A DNA stretch of 64,000 bases. It comes from Bacillota bacterium (GTDB lineage Bacteria; Bacillota; Clostridia; Acetivibrionales; DTU013). A program made the translations under genes and the position numbers. This document shows, piece after piece, positions 27,886 to 37,877 of this stretch. The notes below the pieces were generated by a model, which ran no database searches, had not been told where the DNA came from, and saw only the letters and a program-made list of their open reading frames with translations. The DNA is taken from assembly GCA_023418915.1 (NCBI GenBank), contig JAEZYU010000067.1, forward strand, positions 1 to 64,000, given 5' to 3'. The stretch's first letter is position 1, and every line of letters begins with the position of its first letter.

Positions 27886-28094
27886 TTGACAACCCCCGTA
27901 CAGAAATATACTGTTCCTACGATATTATTTCAACAACAATTCCCTTATTCCTTTTACTTTACCTATTATATTAAATATTTTCCATAAGCATCTAGGAATT
28001 TGAGTGATAGAATCCAGATCCTTGGTACCGAAATCAAGTTGGATGGAATCGAAAGCCCAGGGCAGGAATACATTTCCCGTTTCTGCCCATAGAA

Positions 28095-28126
28095 AATCCC
28101 GTTAATTTTATTTGTTTAACGGGATT
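28095..28126 (-). terminator. Terminator after the addBA-like pair
   Basis: A perfect 11-bp inverted repeat: AATCCCGTTAA at 28095-28105 and its complement at 28116-28126, with a 10-base loop. On the minus strand it is followed by a short T-rich run (TTTTCT). It sits just after the stop at 28147, so it ends the nuclease-helicase transcript. A weaker G/C-rich hairpin lies at about 28050-28090. Confidence 0.7.
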
Positions 28127-28146
28127 CTCTCAAACTTTCCTTATGC

Positions 28147-31100
28147 TTATTTCACTTTTCTTATCCCTGCACCGATAAAGTATAGCTGACCGCTTTTGAC
28201 CTTTTCGCCTGTGAGCAGTTCCCAAACTTCACAGTAGATTTTCACCTGATTGGTGTAAACTTCGGTTAGTTCAGCTATATTCGCTTCTGTTTTAAACGAC
28301 CCGGTTTTATAGTCTACAATAACCCACCCGTCGGATTCCCGGAAAGCCAGGTCTACCACCCCGGAAAGATGGGTAGGAATATCTGGACTATCTTTCAAAT
28401 ACTTGTACAAAGCGTGCTCTTTATCGATATTTAAGGAAAATGGAACTTCTGTAAGCTTCTTTTCAGCATGCTCCAGCCTCTTCCACAGTTCGGTCCTTTT
28501 AAACTCATCAATAACTAAATCAACTTCTGCTTTCCTTTCTTCACTGCATCCATTTTCCAGTAGTGTAAGTGAGATGAAGGCATCAAGATCCTGAGTTCCG
28601 TTGACCAGCGCTTCCAATACAGCATGAACACAGATACCCCAAACAGTGCCTTTTCCCTCTTCCTGCTTTATGGTGCCCTTGTACTCGGTTTTTAAGCCTG
28701 TAGGTGAGATGCTGTCATAACTTGCTTGCTTAATGCATTTAGTCCATTCACTGCATTTTGATCTGGCATTGTCAAACATCTCCTTTGTAATTTTCGAACC
28801 GACTTTCTCATCGCTCGGTTCTGTCGAACCGGCTTTCTCCTCGTTCGGTTTTGTAGCAGGATGCTTCGCTAGTTGGTTTTCATTATCAATATTCTTAAGT
28901 AGAGCCTCCCATGGGTTCTTACTGTTTCCTTTCTCGCTTTTGCTGATTATAAGCATATTTCTTGCTCTTGTGGCTGCAACATATAGCAGTCTGTCTTCTT
29001 CAGCACCTATATACTTTTGCTCATTGGCGGAAAATACATGCCAATTCTCCGGTTGGCTAATGGTTTCGGTGTGATATGGACCATTTGGTTCTGTGATAAT
29101 GAAATACCCCTCTGGTGTGCTGCCTATCCTTTGGATGTAGAAATCCGGCTCATGTGAAACTCTTTTATATGGATGAGCAAGGAATACGACCGGCGCCTCC
29201 AACCCTTTAGCCTTATGCAGGTTCATTATTCGAACAGCATTTTTGTCTTCGGTAACGATATCAAGCTCTTCTTCGATGCCATTCTCAAGGATCCCGAGAT
29301 ACCTGTCCACCATATCCGAAAATACAGCAGCTCCATCAGCTTCTGCTTTCCGTATCATCTCAAGTATCATATAGATACTGCCGCATTTGCTTTTCTTTGC
29401 ATTTGCAGATAAAGCAGACTGTACCAGCCCCAGATCGATAATTATTTTTTCCAGGCATACAGATGGAGAAAATTTTCTGGTCCATCTCAGGTATTCATTA
29501 AGCTGTTGGAATATACTTTCAAACCTGGCCCCGCATTTTTCTTCGACCCCTTCTGGTTTATCTGTAAAAATGCTAAATCTTCCTCTAGCAGCTTTCCATT
29601 GATAAAGGTCATCATCACTTATTCCAAAGACATTTTTCAAAACAGATACAAGGAGGACCTCATCATCAGCGCTCCTTAAAAACTGCAGCAGCAGTCCCAG
29701 GTTCCTCATTTCAAGCATTTCTCCGATCGAACTCCCGCCTGTCATCATCACAGGTATACCAAGCTCCTCCAAAGCACGTGCGTATACCTCCATGGAATCC
29801 TTATAGCGGAGTATTATCATAAAGTCGCTGAACTGTGCTTTTCTATCGATCCCTTTCTCCTTTTCCTCTGCGGTACGCGACAGGTTTAAATTACCGTCTA
29901 CAGCCCATCTTATATAGCTTGCGATACTATTTGCATCTTCTCTTACGATCTCATCCTTCTTTGTGAACTCCGACGGTATATTAAGTGTATATACACCGCT
30001 GCTGCATCCCGCATCTTCCGGTCTGACCGTGTCTAGCGGCTTGAATTGGGCTTGATACACACTTTCCGTTTCCGGGAATAAATTTTGAAAAACAGGGTTG
30101 AACCAATCACCCAATGATTTAACGGAGCGGAAATTTGCAGTCAGATCCAGTACCTCTCCCTCGGATCCCAGGATGATTTTTTTCACCTGATTGTATGTAT
30201 CGATATCGGCTCTCCTGAACCTGTAAATGGATTGCTTCGGATCACCGACTACAAAGAGGGATCCTTTCTTAGGGATCAGCTTCTGCCAATCCGTTTCATT
30301 CAAATCCCCTCCTGTGAGGTAAAACATGATCTCCGCCTGTATCGGATCTGTATCCTGGAACTCATCCACCAAAAGGCACTTATATTTTTCCTGGAAGTAT
30401 TCACGTACATCCGGATTATCATGCAGCATTTTTGCAGTCTTCATCAGCAGATCCTGAAAATTGAGACCTGACTTTTCTTTTTTCAGTCTTTCATAAAACT
30501 CAGCGGCCGGAAACAGGAACTCCATAATGATTCCATGGCAGTATTCCCTCCAGGCTCTCATCACTGGTACAACTTCTTTTGGAATCAATTGATTGAACTC
30601 ATCCCGGGCCTGCTTTGCCCCATCCTTGGAATTCCACCTGTTTTGTGTTACACCGACTTCATCCCTGAACATTGCAAGGACCTGTAATATGTAGCGATCC
30701 TGGCTCATATCGAACTGCTTCTTTAGCCATAGAGTTTTTCTGATAGCCTTCTGCAGTTGATCATAACCACCTTTAGGTTCTTTCGTAGGAATCGATGCGG
30801 CTGCTTTTTCCGCCAATTGGACGATAGCCTCGTAAGCCGGCATGAAATCAGGCTTCGGTATATTGGAATACATTATCTTTACATCCGGGAAGTTATTGAT
30901 CAGCATGTAACAATTCTTCAGGTCCTCCGTTCGTACCCCGATACTGTCAAGCCGTCCTATAGCATCCGGATCGTTCATTTTCACGTCACTCGTATAAATC
31001 TCCCATGCCTGCTGCTTCAATATGTTATCCTGCAAGTCATCCAGCTCCACAAACTCAGGGTCGATACCGGCTTCAACCGGCCTTTCTCTTAAAATGGCGG

Positions 31101-31434
31101 AACAAAAGGAATGGATCGTCCCCAGAAAGCATTTGTCGAGATCCATTAATGCCGCATGCAGTTTTTCTTCTTGTTCTGTTCCGTTGCTTTTTCGATATGC
31201 TTCCTCCAGCTTATTCTGAAATCTTTGTTTCAATTCGGAAGCAGCTTTTTTCGTAAAAGTGATGGCTGCGATCTCGTCTACCTTGAATGTTCCTGTTTCT
31301 ATCAGCCTGATCATACGCTGCGTCAGACTTGTGGTTTTCCCGGAGCCTGCTCCTGCTTCGACAAGGAAATTCGTATCCAGTCCATCCCTTATTTTATCTC
31401 TTGCAGCCTGATCTGCCGGTATGATTTTATTCAT
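28147..31434 (-). CDS. AddA-like UvrD-family helicase-nuclease
   Basis: A 1095-residue superfamily 1A helicase. Walker A AGAGSGKTTSLTQRM lies at ~27-41 and motif II LLVDEFQDTDPIQ near 365. Motif V-VI features (NLHKAKGLEAPVVFLAHP, RLLYVAATRARNML) are followed by a C-terminal RecB-type nuclease with VVDLAF and IVDYKTG (about 1024-1045). This is the AddA layout. It overlaps the preceding AddB-like gene by eight bases. AddAB processes double-strand DNA ends for recombination and degrades linear phage DNA. Being at the edge of a defence island, this pair may be the housekeeping AddAB or an extra copy; the divergent partner favours the second possibility. Confidence 0.75.
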   Translation of the reverse strand: MNKIIPADQAARDKIRDGLDTNFLVEAGAGSGKTTSLTQRMIRLIETGTFKVDEIAAITFTKKAASELKQRFQNKLEEAYRKSNGTEQEEKLHAALMDLDKCFLGTIHSFCSAILRERPVEAGIDPEFVELDDLQDNILKQQAWEIYTSDVKMNDPDAIGRLDSIGVRTEDLKNCYMLINNFPDVKIMYSNIPKPDFMPAYEAIVQLAEKAAASIPTKEPKGGYDQLQKAIRKTLWLKKQFDMSQDRYILQVLAMFRDEVGVTQNRWNSKDGAKQARDEFNQLIPKEVVPVMRAWREYCHGIIMEFLFPAAEFYERLKKEKSGLNFQDLLMKTAKMLHDNPDVREYFQEKYKCLLVDEFQDTDPIQAEIMFYLTGGDLNETDWQKLIPKKGSLFVVGDPKQSIYRFRRADIDTYNQVKKIILGSEGEVLDLTANFRSVKSLGDWFNPVFQNLFPETESVYQAQFKPLDTVRPEDAGCSSGVYTLNIPSEFTKKDEIVREDANSIASYIRWAVDGNLNLSRTAEEKEKGIDRKAQFSDFMIILRYKDSMEVYARALEELGIPVMMTGGSSIGEMLEMRNLGLLLQFLRSADDEVLLVSVLKNVFGISDDDLYQWKAARGRFSIFTDKPEGVEEKCGARFESIFQQLNEYLRWTRKFSPSVCLEKIIIDLGLVQSALSANAKKSKCGSIYMILEMIRKAEADGAAVFSDMVDRYLGILENGIEEELDIVTEDKNAVRIMNLHKAKGLEAPVVFLAHPYKRVSHEPDFYIQRIGSTPEGYFIITEPNGPYHTETISQPENWHVFSANEQKYIGAEEDRLLYVAATRARNMLIISKSEKGNSKNPWEALLKNIDNENQLAKHPATKPNEEKAGSTEPSDEKVGSKITKEMFDNARSKCSEWTKCIKQASYDSISPTGLKTEYKGTIKQEEGKGTVWGICVHAVLEALVNGTQDLDAFISLTLLENGCSEERKAEVDLVIDEFKRTELWKRLEHAEKKLTEVPFSLNIDKEHALYKYLKDSPDIPTHLSGVVDLAFRESDGWVIVDYKTGSFKTEANIAELTEVYTNQVKIYCEVWELLTGEKVKSGQLYFIGAGIRKVK

Positions 31435-34400
31435 ATTCCTTCAGCCTCCTTACTTTGTCCAAACCCTGGACTGCAGGATCGTTCCTCTTTTCAACCAGGG
31501 AATCGCCTATGACGCTGACCTGACAGATAGATGAGTAGTCGCAATATTTACAGTCATTGGAATCGTCCGTCATACAATAATTGCCGTTCTCAAGTATGTC
31601 AAACAGATCATCCACAAGAGCGAGTATCTTTGACCTGTCGTCCTGGCGCCGCATGATTCTCAGCCCTTCTCCTTTTACAGTCGGAAACAGATATCCTGCC
31701 TCGGTTACATGTGGGTCAGCGTCCGGCCGCTTCTGCTTCAGGATCTTTTCGAGAGCTATAGCATACAATGCATGCTGCAGTTGCCTTCCGCCCTTCAGAT
31801 GGTCCCTTTCTGAGTACCCATAAGTGCTTCCCGTCTTATAATCGATTATGGAATATGATCCGTCTTCGAAAGTATCGACACGGTCTATTCTCCCCCTAAG
31901 ATACAGCTTCTTGCCTGATGGCAGATCTATCGGGACCGGATCGGCAGCTCCGGATTCCTCACCGTCAGAGTCCATGATCCCGAAAGACTGCTCGAAAAGA
32001 ATCGGCGAAGCGCTTTGACAGTACTCTTCCTCACCGCTCAGGAAGACTCTGCATGACTCCAGGATATCCCTGCATTCATAGTCGAATACGACCTCATTTG
32101 GCGGAGGGATTTCATCTTTCCACTTTGAAATAGTTTCTAGCGCTATTTGCTCCAGTAACTGCCAATGCTGTTCCACATTTGGCTTCTCAGTTAATGGATC
32201 AAGCTTTTTGTAGAACTCCTCGAATATAGAATGATAAAGTGTTCCTTTACTTAAGGGATCGAGCCAGATCAATGGATCATACTGCACATCTTCCGGCGGC
32301 TTGATATGCAGCACATATTTGAGGAAATACCTGTATTGGCATGTTGCAAGGGTTTCCAGTTGGCTGCATGAGTAAACCACAGGATCCTCTGACTCTGCAT
32401 CTATCGCATCATGCATCTTGACATTGCCGTCAAATTCAGTGAATTCGCCGCTTCTGGCCTTTTCCAGGGCATTCTGCGCCGCCTTCAGATTTTCATAGAA
32501 GTCTGTCAACGGAGTCTCACTCTGGTCAACCCCATCTCCGGAAAACTCCAAAGCAAGACACCATTCAGCTTCGTCAAAAGCATTGTCTGTGTTGTCCGGA
32601 ATAAAACCACTCCGCCGGTCAAATGATTCCAGCAGCATCGAATAGTCTTTTGTCATATCAGAAGAGTTAAGACGGTATAGCTGCAACAGTAGAGAACAGG
32701 GAAATATCTCTCTGTTCTCCGTTGTATCAAAGAATGAATAGCCGGCAGTAATCGAACCTTGTAAGGACGAAATCAACTGGCACATTTCATATTGGTTTAC
32801 AGAGGGCTTATCCTTTCCAAGATCGAAACCGCTTTTGAGTCTTCTCTTTTCCTTATCCAGCAGTATCGCATCTTCACAGGTTCTGCCCGGAAATCGCTGT
32901 GAATCAAGGCCTATAATAAAGTTGACATCCCTGTGTACCCACACCCCTTTCCGGTAATGCGAGATATGAAGATGTCCCGGTTTCGGAGAAGATGCTCCTA
33001 TACGTATATTGTCAGTGATATTCCTGACAGCAGCAATCGCTTCGTTTAGTGATATTTCCATATCAGGGTCCCCGGCCAGATCTTCCAATGTTTGAGTAAG
33101 TGTGCCCTGGGCTTCCGCGTCAAGTTCGCTGTTAATATTGCAGTATTTTTTCAAAATGGCTGCAAGCCCACGAACAAAACTACCCAGATACAGCGCACCT
33201 GTCGCAGACTTTTCAGGTATTTGAGTCAGTATGCCATCTATCAAATCTTTAGCGTTTCTGGCTGTGTTCATCTCTGAAAGGATCCAATCCTTCTCTTTGC
33301 CTTCGGCATTGACAAGTCTAGCATCAAGTTCGGCTATTAATTTGTCCAGCTGCTTGTCATACCTGCTCCTCGTCCAGCCTATCCCGGACTTTTTCAACAG
33401 TCTTATTATCCTGCCCATGGGTGGTTTTTCCCCAGTATCCTTCGCATTCGTATCCTTCGTACTCACATTCTTCGGATTCGTATCCTCCGTACTCACGTTC
33501 TTCGCATTCATATCCTCCGTACTCAGGTTCTTTGCATTCAATCGCACACATCCGCTATTGAGCATATCGATGAATACAGATAGCCGATAATCCGCCTCGA
33601 TCCAATTCAATAAAGCCGTAAGAAATTTGCCAGGATTGGAATTGCTGATCCGGATACCATCGCCAAAACTGACCGGCAGTCCATGCTTTTGTGACATATT
33701 GTAAAAGAGCTGAGAATACGGCTCATGTGATGTAATAAAGACAGCGGCACGGTCTAGTGGTATACCTGATTGCCGGATCTGAGAAATGACTTCTCTCACC
33801 TCATTTATCTCGCCATACGCCTGAAATAGATCTATAAAGCTTTTTTCAACATCACCCGGCATATTTGCCTGGTCGAATAACCATGCAGAGCTATTATAGA
33901 ATTGCACATTGTCCTGTTCAGTCTGAATGAAATATGAGGCTGGTTTTGCAAGAGCCTTTGGGTTACTGAAATGCAGAATCTCACACTTGTCATTCAGCAG
34001 TTTTTGTAAAAACTCCTTCTGCAGCGGCTTCAAACTTAAGTTGGACGGTACTATATAAATTTTATCCTGATCCTTGACTGCCAGCTTTGCAGCAAGACTC
34101 AATAAAGAAGGTTCATCGATATATTTATAAGTGGTCAAAGCCTTTTCGTATTCGTCCAATATGAGCTTGATGTCATTTCCCTTGCTTTCATTGACAAAGA
34201 CATCTGTTTTCAGCTCAGTGCTCGTGTACCCTGAAAACCTCAATTCCAGCAGCGCATTATATATAGAACTATATACTCCGGGTGTCATTTCCAACTGATT
34301 GAGATAGTATAATGCCCTCTTCTCCATCAGGCTCTTTATGATTCCATTTATAAGGAAAGCTCCACGAGTACTGCTTATAACTGAAATATCGTTCTTGAAC

Positions 34401-34591
34401 AACTGCAGCTTACATATCTCAGCCGCAATATCCTGCAGTGTCTCGACGTTTAGATTCAGGCTTGATATATTCTCTCGTGTCATTGCCTCTATAAGCTGCC
34501 TGCCGGCTGAAAAAGACGGCATTATGAGTACCTTTTCCTCCAGCAGATATCTGCTGCAGATCCTTTTCATTGAATCGAGTACATTCTTCAT
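31427..34591 (-). CDS. AddB-like PD-(D/E)XK nuclease, no Walker A
   Basis: A 1054-residue protein. The C-terminal nuclease carries GRIDRVD and SIIDYKTGS. An iron-sulfur cluster is indicated by one Cys in the CQYRYFLKYVL helix and three in CKYCDYSSIC (about 1014-1023), the AddB arrangement. The N-terminus, by contrast, reads LIMPSFSAGRQLIEAM and has no GKT P-loop where classical AddB keeps one, so this is a divergent or helicase-dead member. An in-frame minisatellite near residues 350-385 inserts N-V-S-T-E-D-T-N-P-K repeats. The start has AAGGTGGG upstream. It is translationally coupled to the AddA-like gene. Confidence 0.7.
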   Translation of the reverse strand: MKNVLDSMKRICSRYLLEEKVLIMPSFSAGRQLIEAMTRENISSLNLNVETLQDIAAEICKLQLFKNDISVISSTRGAFLINGIIKSLMEKRALYYLNQLEMTPGVYSSIYNALLELRFSGYTSTELKTDVFVNESKGNDIKLILDEYEKALTTYKYIDEPSLLSLAAKLAVKDQDKIYIVPSNLSLKPLQKEFLQKLLNDKCEILHFSNPKALAKPASYFIQTEQDNVQFYNSSAWLFDQANMPGDVEKSFIDLFQAYGEINEVREVISQIRQSGIPLDRAAVFITSHEPYSQLFYNMSQKHGLPVSFGDGIRISNSNPGKFLTALLNWIEADYRLSVFIDMLNSGCVRLNAKNLSTEDMNAKNVSTEDTNPKNVSTKDTNAKDTGEKPPMGRIIRLLKKSGIGWTRSRYDKQLDKLIAELDARLVNAEGKEKDWILSEMNTARNAKDLIDGILTQIPEKSATGALYLGSFVRGLAAILKKYCNINSELDAEAQGTLTQTLEDLAGDPDMEISLNEAIAAVRNITDNIRIGASSPKPGHLHISHYRKGVWVHRDVNFIIGLDSQRFPGRTCEDAILLDKEKRRLKSGFDLGKDKPSVNQYEMCQLISSLQGSITAGYSFFDTTENREIFPCSLLLQLYRLNSSDMTKDYSMLLESFDRRSGFIPDNTDNAFDEAEWCLALEFSGDGVDQSETPLTDFYENLKAAQNALEKARSGEFTEFDGNVKMHDAIDAESEDPVVYSCSQLETLATCQYRYFLKYVLHIKPPEDVQYDPLIWLDPLSKGTLYHSIFEEFYKKLDPLTEKPNVEQHWQLLEQIALETISKWKDEIPPPNEVVFDYECRDILESCRVFLSGEEEYCQSASPILFEQSFGIMDSDGEESGAADPVPIDLPSGKKLYLRGRIDRVDTFEDGSYSIIDYKTGSTYGYSERDHLKGGRQLQHALYAIALEKILKQKRPDADPHVTEAGYLFPTVKGEGLRIMRRQDDRSKILALVDDLFDILENGNYCMTDDSNDCKYCDYSSICQVSVIGDSLVEKRNDPAVQGLDKVRRLKEYE
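33441..33540 (-). repeat. In-frame 30-bp minisatellite in the AddB-like gene
   Basis: Just over three tandem 30-base units, each encoding ten residues of the pattern N-[LV]-S-T-[EK]-D-[MT]-N-[AP]-K. The unit length is a multiple of three, so copy-number change keeps the frame. The stretch is hydrophilic and probably an exposed loop. Confidence 0.85.
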
Positions 34592-34722
34592 TTCATGCCC
34601 ACCTTAATACCGTTTATTATTTTTACTATATCATAAAACCAGGACAGATAATGACTATATTGATATAATATATGTAAACCACATAAAACATACTTATTAT
34701 TTCAAATGTATGGAGAATAAAT

Positions 34723-35778
34723 ATGGACATGCAAGAACTGATAAATAAAATGTTCCGGCATTTATCAAAAAGGCTGGGGAAAGAGAATGATCTTTCTGAT
34801 ATCACATGGTGTATGATGAGTATTATGCCGGAGTTTGCCCGTAAGTTACTGGAATTCATGGATGTACCTTTTCCAGCAGATGAGAAGATGGAGGAGTGTA
34901 TCAGAGAATATGTATTTGAAAGGAGTGGCTCGTCAACCAATACCAATCAAAGAGATCAAATAGACTTTTTGATAAAAACGGGTAAAGGGAGTATTTTGCT
35001 TGAGAATAAAATATGGGATACCAATTACCATTTTGATCAGTACAACAAAGCAATAAATGACGATCCAACACTCAAGGCAGCAGATCATTATAAAAGGTTG
35101 ATTTCTGCACACAGACTCTCCCAAACCAATGTGAACCAAGGGGTGGATGCGGGCTTTAAAATTTTTTACTGGGAAGACCTCATCAATTCTCTGACCGGAA
35201 AACTTAACGATTTCAACTCAGAGGAAAAGACACTGGTCATTGGATACAAAGAATATATCAAGGAGGTCATCAAGATGACAGAAATCGGTGAAATCCGTTT
35301 GGATGATAGAGTCCTCAAATCATTGCTGTATGTTAACAACCTGATCGAGAAGATAATAAAGTTGCATCCCGGGGACGGCAGGAAATTCACTTATGCTCCA
35401 TATACTAATAAAAACAGATCCTTTGGCAATGCCCACTCAGGACATGGTTATTCTATCCACTGCGTTACCAATAACAAAAGCGCATGGCTTTTATTCTATT
35501 TTCAATATTATACCTATTCATTTACAACTGATGGAAAACCTGCATTCATAATTGACCTGCAGATTGACTGGAATTCTGATTTAGTCAAGCGGATGAAAAA
35601 GCTAACCCGGGAAAACAATGATTTATTCAGTGTGCTATCGGATAACGAAGGGCTTGCTTTTGTCATGAAGCCTGATATATATGAAGATTTCAAGTCCCTT
35701 GACAAAGACGGCCAGGAAGAATATCTATTTTCATTCTTTGATGCAGTTAATAAAGTGATTGAGGAATACCTGGAGTAG
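34723..35778 (+). CDS. PD-(D/E)XK nuclease superfamily protein
   Basis: A 351-residue protein with the motif QIDFLIKTGKGSILLENKIW, giving Asp 81, Glu 94 and Lys 96 of the D...ExK nuclease signature. It has upstream helices and a downstream YKRLISAHRLSQ segment. It resembles the PDDEXK_4-type family found beside phage-defence genes. GGAG lies nine bases before the ATG. It is transcribed divergently from the addBA-like pair and marks the right edge of the defence island. The substrate is unknown. Catalytic residues look complete, so an active nuclease is likely. Confidence 0.7.
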   Translation: MDMQELINKMFRHLSKRLGKENDLSDITWCMMSIMPEFARKLLEFMDVPFPADEKMEECIREYVFERSGSSTNTNQRDQIDFLIKTGKGSILLENKIWDTNYHFDQYNKAINDDPTLKAADHYKRLISAHRLSQTNVNQGVDAGFKIFYWEDLINSLTGKLNDFNSEEKTLVIGYKEYIKEVIKMTEIGEIRLDDRVLKSLLYVNNLIEKIIKLHPGDGRKFTYAPYTNKNRSFGNAHSGHGYSIHCVTNNKSAWLLFYFQYYTYSFTTDGKPAFIIDLQIDWNSDLVKRMKKLTRENNDLFSVLSDNEGLAFVMKPDIYEDFKSLDKDGQEEYLFSFFDAVNKVIEEYLE

Positions 35779-35821
35779 AATATTTCAGATTAATCCACAA
35801 AATCATTAACGGCCAGGTCAA

Positions 35822-36460
35822 TTAGTCATCCAATCCACGTCGCTCTGTGCAGAGGTCGTCCATCCAACCCTCGTCATAGACCGAACCACAGTCCTTGTAT
35901 GGCACGGCGCGTGGTTTTCCCATTTTATACAGTTTGCATGACTTGGGTCCATAGCAAAAGCTTTCGAAGCGGTACTTCTTGGTCACGCCCCAATTATATT
36001 CAATCTCAACTGCCGACATTGTCGCCCACGCACATTGAAAACATTTGCCCTTGTAGCTGGAAGAACTCAGCATTCTTGCACCACGTTCTTCATAGGCAGC
36101 CATATCTGGCGGCTCTATCAGATATGGGGGAGGAGTAGTTGCAGTTAAATTGGCTTTCTTTATGATTTTCAAGCTTCCGGCACGGTAGTAGTCAGCGTAG
36201 TCACTCACCTCATACATCTTTGTCCACGCAGATCCTTTTGCCACATCACCAATTCGGAAGATAAGCTTCTGCTGCTGTTTTTCCGATATAGCTACGGAAA
36301 ATTCAGTCTTTATTCCGTTGGCTTCGCCATCAAGAAACAGATTGTAGCCACGATGATAGTGAGTGCGGTTATCAAGCCTGTACCGCCATACTGTCGTGCG
36401 CGGTTGGATGGATACTATCACTCCTTGCCATTCAATTTTTTCCGGGTTGTTGACTGTCAT
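35822..36460 (-). CDS. Conserved-looking protein with Cys-rich C-terminus, unknown function
   Basis: A 212-residue protein that I do not recognise. The N-terminal ~110 residues are beta-rich (WQGVIVSIQPRTTVWRYRLD, HYHRGYNLFLDG) and may form an OB-like barrel. The C-terminal half has Cys residues in KCFQCAW, SFCYGPKSCKLY, KDCG and LCTERRG, enough for a zinc or iron-sulfur site. The ATG has GAGGAATT upstream. It is convergent with the PD-(D/E)XK gene, 43 bases away. There is no operon partner on its strand within 380 bases. Confidence 0.55.
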   Translation of the reverse strand: MTVNNPEKIEWQGVIVSIQPRTTVWRYRLDNRTHYHRGYNLFLDGEANGIKTEFSVAISEKQQQKLIFRIGDVAKGSAWTKMYEVSDYADYYRAGSLKIIKKANLTATTPPPYLIEPPDMAAYEERGARMLSSSSYKGKCFQCAWATMSAVEIEYNWGVTKKYRFESFCYGPKSCKLYKMGKPRAVPYKDCGSVYDEGWMDDLCTERRGLDD

Positions 36461-36776
36461 TCTCTAATTCCTCGCCTTCAAGGTTTCTGAACCCTTATGA
36501 TATAGCAATATACAGCAGTCCACGTGCCGAGACTTGACTCTCCGCATTTACCTGATCATTCTTTATTTACTTTATTAGGTAATCGCCAGTAATGCTCAAT
36601 AAGCCTCGGATTGCATTTTTGTATTCATTATAACGCATTTATTCTAATAATTATAACTATATGATAAGTGAATACAGAATTCCTTTATTGGCAAAGCCCG
36701 TACATTCTTAACATTTCAAGGTATTTCAATACACCCCGGCTTGATCTTTCTGCCTTCTTCATGGATAATCCTCAAA

Positions 36777-36819
36777 TGTGCAAATATTTTTTCTCATTGC
36801 TCAAATCTACAACTAATGG
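36777..36819 (-). repeat. Dispersed 43-bp element, copy a
   Basis: On the minus strand it reads CCATTAGTTGTAGATTTGAG and continues with CAAT, a spacer and AATATTTGCA. It lies in the non-coding flank of duplication copy 1, downstream of the small gene and upstream of the 212-residue gene. Related copies are at 37689, 39094 and 47867. Confidence 0.7.
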
Positions 36820-36846
36820 GATGCAAACGACGTTTTCCGGCGTTTT

Positions 36847-37110
36847 TTACATCTTATACAAATACCACTTGCATGTCCCAACCTCATACTTGAGCTCATA
36901 TACCTTCTCAACCCCATCGATCTCACTCTGGCATCTGTAAATCATCATCCTGTTCCCGGCCAGCTTTTCCTCTGCCCTTTCTGTTATATTATCGACCTTG
37001 ATAGTGACAAGGTCGTTATCACTGCCCTGTATTTGAAACTTCAAGGGAGTCAGCATCCCGTGTTCTGTAAACCATGCTATCATCTTGATTTGCTTCATAT
37101 ATACTTTCAT
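36847..37110 (-). CDS. Small DinB-associated protein, copy 1
   Basis: An 87-residue protein beginning MKVYMKQIKMIAWF. It is probably a beta-rich small domain (TPLKFQIQGSDNDLVTIKVD, MMIYRCQSEIDG, YELKYEVGTCKWYLYK). It differs from copy 2 at two residues only (Q/H near the start, V/L at DG-EKV), so it is intact and recently duplicated. ATG 37110 is chosen because GAGGGTG lies eight bases upstream; a GTG three codons earlier is part of that SD region. In copy 2 the same gene follows full-length dinB, which suggests a role with the Y-family polymerase. Here it follows only a dinB stub. Confidence 0.7.
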   Translation of the reverse strand: MKVYMKQIKMIAWFTEHGMLTPLKFQIQGSDNDLVTIKVDNITERAEEKLAGNRMMIYRCQSEIDGVEKVYELKYEVGTCKWYLYKM

Positions 37111-37125
37111 CGATATCACCCTCAG

Positions 37126-37359
37126 AATACATGTCTATACCTTCATCAATATCACACTTACAGAATACCTGTCCATCGCCTTCATTGATATCGCCTCGTC
37201 ATAAAATACCTGCCTATACCTTCATAGATATCACGCTTATAGAATACCTGTCTACCCTTCATAGATACCGCCTCGTCATAAAATGCCTGCCTATACCTTC
37301 ACCGATATCACGCTTATAGAATACCTGCCTATGCCTTCATCGATACCGCCTTCCTTAAT
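37126..37359 (-). repeat. 39-bp tandem repeats, six units
   Basis: Six degenerate 39-bp units lie between the dinB stub and the small gene. On the minus strand each holds a SD-like GTGATATC or GGCGGTATC followed by ATG (once GTG) and AAG. In four of the six the tiny frame closes at once as M-K-V-stop or M-K-A-stop. The small gene's own start (GTGATATCG ATG AAA GTA) has the same sequence, so the array is a multiplied translation-initiation region. Confidence 0.85.
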
Positions 37360-37368
37360 AAAGCCTCG

Positions 37369-37696
37369 TTACAAAATACTTGTCATTATCGGGAAGTCCT
37401 CGACAATGCCGCCTTGCATCGGTGTCAGCCTGGTATGAAGGAATCCGGCTCGAAACACACTAAAGTTTCCGTATTTCAGCCTGATATCATCAACGGCCAG
37501 ATCGACCAATCTCTGCTTCTCAAAGCTGTTTTCCAATAAGGATATCTGAACAAAATCATTCCCGCAAAGCTCCGATACCCTGACTCCCAGATGCCTTATC
37601 GCTTCGCCCTTCCACATGATATCAAAAAGCCTGCAGGCTTCTTTGTAGATGGCGTTTGTACAATCGGTCGGTACGAAAAATTTATGCTTGTGCGAA
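37369..37696 (-). pseudogene. dinB 3' fragment
   Basis: Encodes about the last 105 residues of the Y-family polymerase, from HKFFVPTDCTNAIYK to EDFPIMTSIL, about 95% identical to the end of the intact gene at 39608. The frame can be extended to a start at 37752, but the added residues (LLRVPTISCKSEQW) come from unrelated DNA. The polymerase catalytic domain is absent. It is a by-product of the duplication. Confidence 0.9.
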
Positions 37697-37733
37697 TGTT
37701 TTATGTTCCATTGCTCAGACTTACAACTAATGG
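37689..37733 (-). repeat. Dispersed 45-bp element, copy c, at the duplication breakpoint
   Basis: About 80% identical to copies a and b, sharing the core TGAGCAAT and the CATTAGTTGTA part on the minus strand. It starts at the exact place where the dinB homology stops, so it may have provided the recombination point. Confidence 0.65.
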
Positions 37734-37877
37734 TAGGTACTCGGAGTAACAATGTGAGTTTTATGGATTATCGGCAATTTCGTTGCACACAAGAGTTCGG
37801 GTGAGCCCATTTTTTAGTGAACTACCCCCAACTATACAATAAAGATAATAATCTCATATACAATTGGAATTTACAAA

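Larger units (their letters stand above)
36504..37696. repeat. Large duplication, copy 1 (1193 bp)
   Basis: Nearly identical to 38821-39935. It contains ~270 bp of non-coding flank, a complete small gene, a 39-bp repeat array with six units, and the last ~105 codons of dinB. The length difference to copy 2 (78 bp) equals two repeat units. The right breakpoint lies inside the dinB coding sequence at a GTGCGA word next to a dispersed 45-bp element. Confidence 0.9.

Noticed and set aside
36668..36940. Plus-strand frames in the duplicated flank (and 38985-39506)
   Set aside because: They are antisense to the small gene and repeat array, are not conserved in length between the two copies, and lack an SD.
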